Shown: positions 63,083-64,000 of the stretch, piece after piece
Layout: the number at the start of each line of letters is the position of its first letter
Numbering within the stretch: the first letter of the stretch is position 1
Assembly (NCBI GenBank): GCA_023474345.1
Contig: JAMCXS010000028.1
Coordinates: 1-64,000, forward strand
DNA from: Acidobacteriota bacterium
Lineage (GTDB): Bacteria > Acidobacteriota > Terriglobia > UBA7540
DNA: 64,000 bases
Direction of reading: 5' to 3'
Translations under genes and position numbers: made by a program
The notes under the pieces: generated by a model
Databases searched by the model: none
What the model saw: the letters and a program-made list of their open reading frames with translations, nothing else
What the model was told of the DNA's origin: nothing

Positions 63083-63547
63083 TCAGTGCGCGTAAGGAAA
63101 TCCCCGCAAGATTGTAAATCCCCGGTAGATTTGCTCCAGCAGCAGAGCCCGGGCCCAGTCGTGTGTCAAGGTCATCCGGGAAACAGAGAGCAGGAGATCG
63201 GCTTCCGCCCGAAAGGCCGAAGAGAAGCCATCCGGCCCGCCCACCACAAACGCCAGTTCGCGCGTTCCGCGAACGCCCTGCTGGCCCAGCCAAAGGGCAA
63301 ATTCCTGCGAAGTCCACTCACAGCCCTGCGGGTCCAGGAAAACTTTGGTGCTCTGCCGGAGCTTTTCGAGCATGCGAGCTTCAGCCGCCGAAAGCTTCTT
63401 GAAATTATTTCGATCACGCTTTTTGGTTTCCGGGATCTCCTCAATCACGAAATCACCGAACTTCGCAATGCGCGCGGCATAGTCATTGATCAGAGCGCAC
63501 AAGCGCGGATCCTTAGTTTTGCCTTCCCAGAGTGCCCGGATACGCAT
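63083..63547 (-). CDS. rlmH: 23S rRNA (pseudouridine-1915-N3)-methyltransferase
   Basis: LDPQGCEWTSQEFALWLG, FVVGGPDGF, LTHDWARALLLEQIYRGFTILRGFPYAH. Confidence 0.95.
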   Translation of the reverse strand: MRIRALWEGKTKDPRLCALINDYAARIAKFGDFVIEEIPETKKRDRNNFKKLSAAEARMLEKLRQSTKVFLDPQGCEWTSQEFALWLGQQGVRGTRELAFVVGGPDGFSSAFRAEADLLLSVSRMTLTHDWARALLLEQIYRGFTILRGFPYAH

Positions 63548-63596
63548 GGAAACAACCTGTTAACCGACTTCCGACGATGCTCGATAACTCCAGCTC

Positions 63597-63941
63597 TTAA
63601 CCCTTGGGGATCGGGACACGCGGCGCCGTTTTCCAAAGCCGCTCAAGATCGTAGAACTCGCGCGCGCGTTCTGAAAAGATATGAACCACAAAACTCAGAT
63701 AGTCCATAAGAATCCACTCCGCTTGCGCGTAACCTTCCAGATGTGCCGGCGTCACCCCAGACTCTTTTTTCAGGTGTTCGAAAATAGCGTCCGATATGGC
63801 GCGGGTGTGACGCGTCGAGGTGCCGCTGCATATCAGGAAATAATCCGTGAAGGAACAAATGTTGCCAACGTCCAGCACTTCCATGTTTACGGCCTTGTGA
63901 TCCTGAGCCGCACGCACTGCCTCACGCAAATGGGGCCTCAT
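63597..63941 (-). CDS. rsfS: Ribosome silencing factor
   Basis: AVNMEVLDVGNICSFTDYFLICSGTSTRHTRAISDAI, LEGYAQAEWILMDYLSFVVHIF. Confidence 0.94.
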   Translation of the reverse strand: MRPHLREAVRAAQDHKAVNMEVLDVGNICSFTDYFLICSGTSTRHTRAISDAIFEHLKKESGVTPAHLEGYAQAEWILMDYLSFVVHIFSERAREFYDLERLWKTAPRVPIPKG

Positions 63942-64000
63942 CGTCCTCCACGCAGTCGCTTTGTTGAGCTATAAAGCCCTTCCTTCAGTATATATTGTTC

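Noticed and set aside
1-64000. tRNA, rRNA and CRISPR arrays
   Set aside because: Looked for T-loop motifs, rRNA landmarks and regularly spaced direct repeats by eye; none found. A tRNAscan/minced run would be more reliable.

Overview
This is a GC-rich bacterial chromosomal window of about 64 kb. Gene content and neighbourhoods look like Acidobacteriota, but that is inference. Most of it is ordinary core genome: pheA, an mdtABC-like RND operon, an amidase and an SLT protein, recX-alaS, ilvE, a tig-clpP-clpX-lon operon, rho, cmk, mutL, aspS, hisS, pmbA/tldD, an acyl-CoA carboxylase, GH92, hslV-hslU, folC-accD, a corrinoid adenosyltransferase, rlmH and rsfS. I found no tRNA, rRNA or CRISPR array. 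The accessory signals most worth a second look are: (1) the 3' end of a group II intron lying antisense in, and truncating, a DNA methyltransferase missing from the ORF track (1-260); (2) an RsbS-RsbT pair followed by a histidine kinase with a possible RsbU-like N-terminus, a NarL-type regulator, a receiver-only degenerate paralog and a receiver-less sigma54 activator (5.6-11.2 kb); (3) a structured leader or cryptic reading frame that runs into the Shine-Dalgarno of an O-methyltransferase (43839-43980); (4) a promoter-driven Lys/Arg-rich repeat element (48.54-48.90 kb); (5) MITE/REP-like palindromic elements (2.07, 4.45, 44.8-45.5, 46.9 and 49.8 kb) and inverted octamer arrays (38.74-38.85 kb). 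All calls come from reading the sequence; no database search was run.
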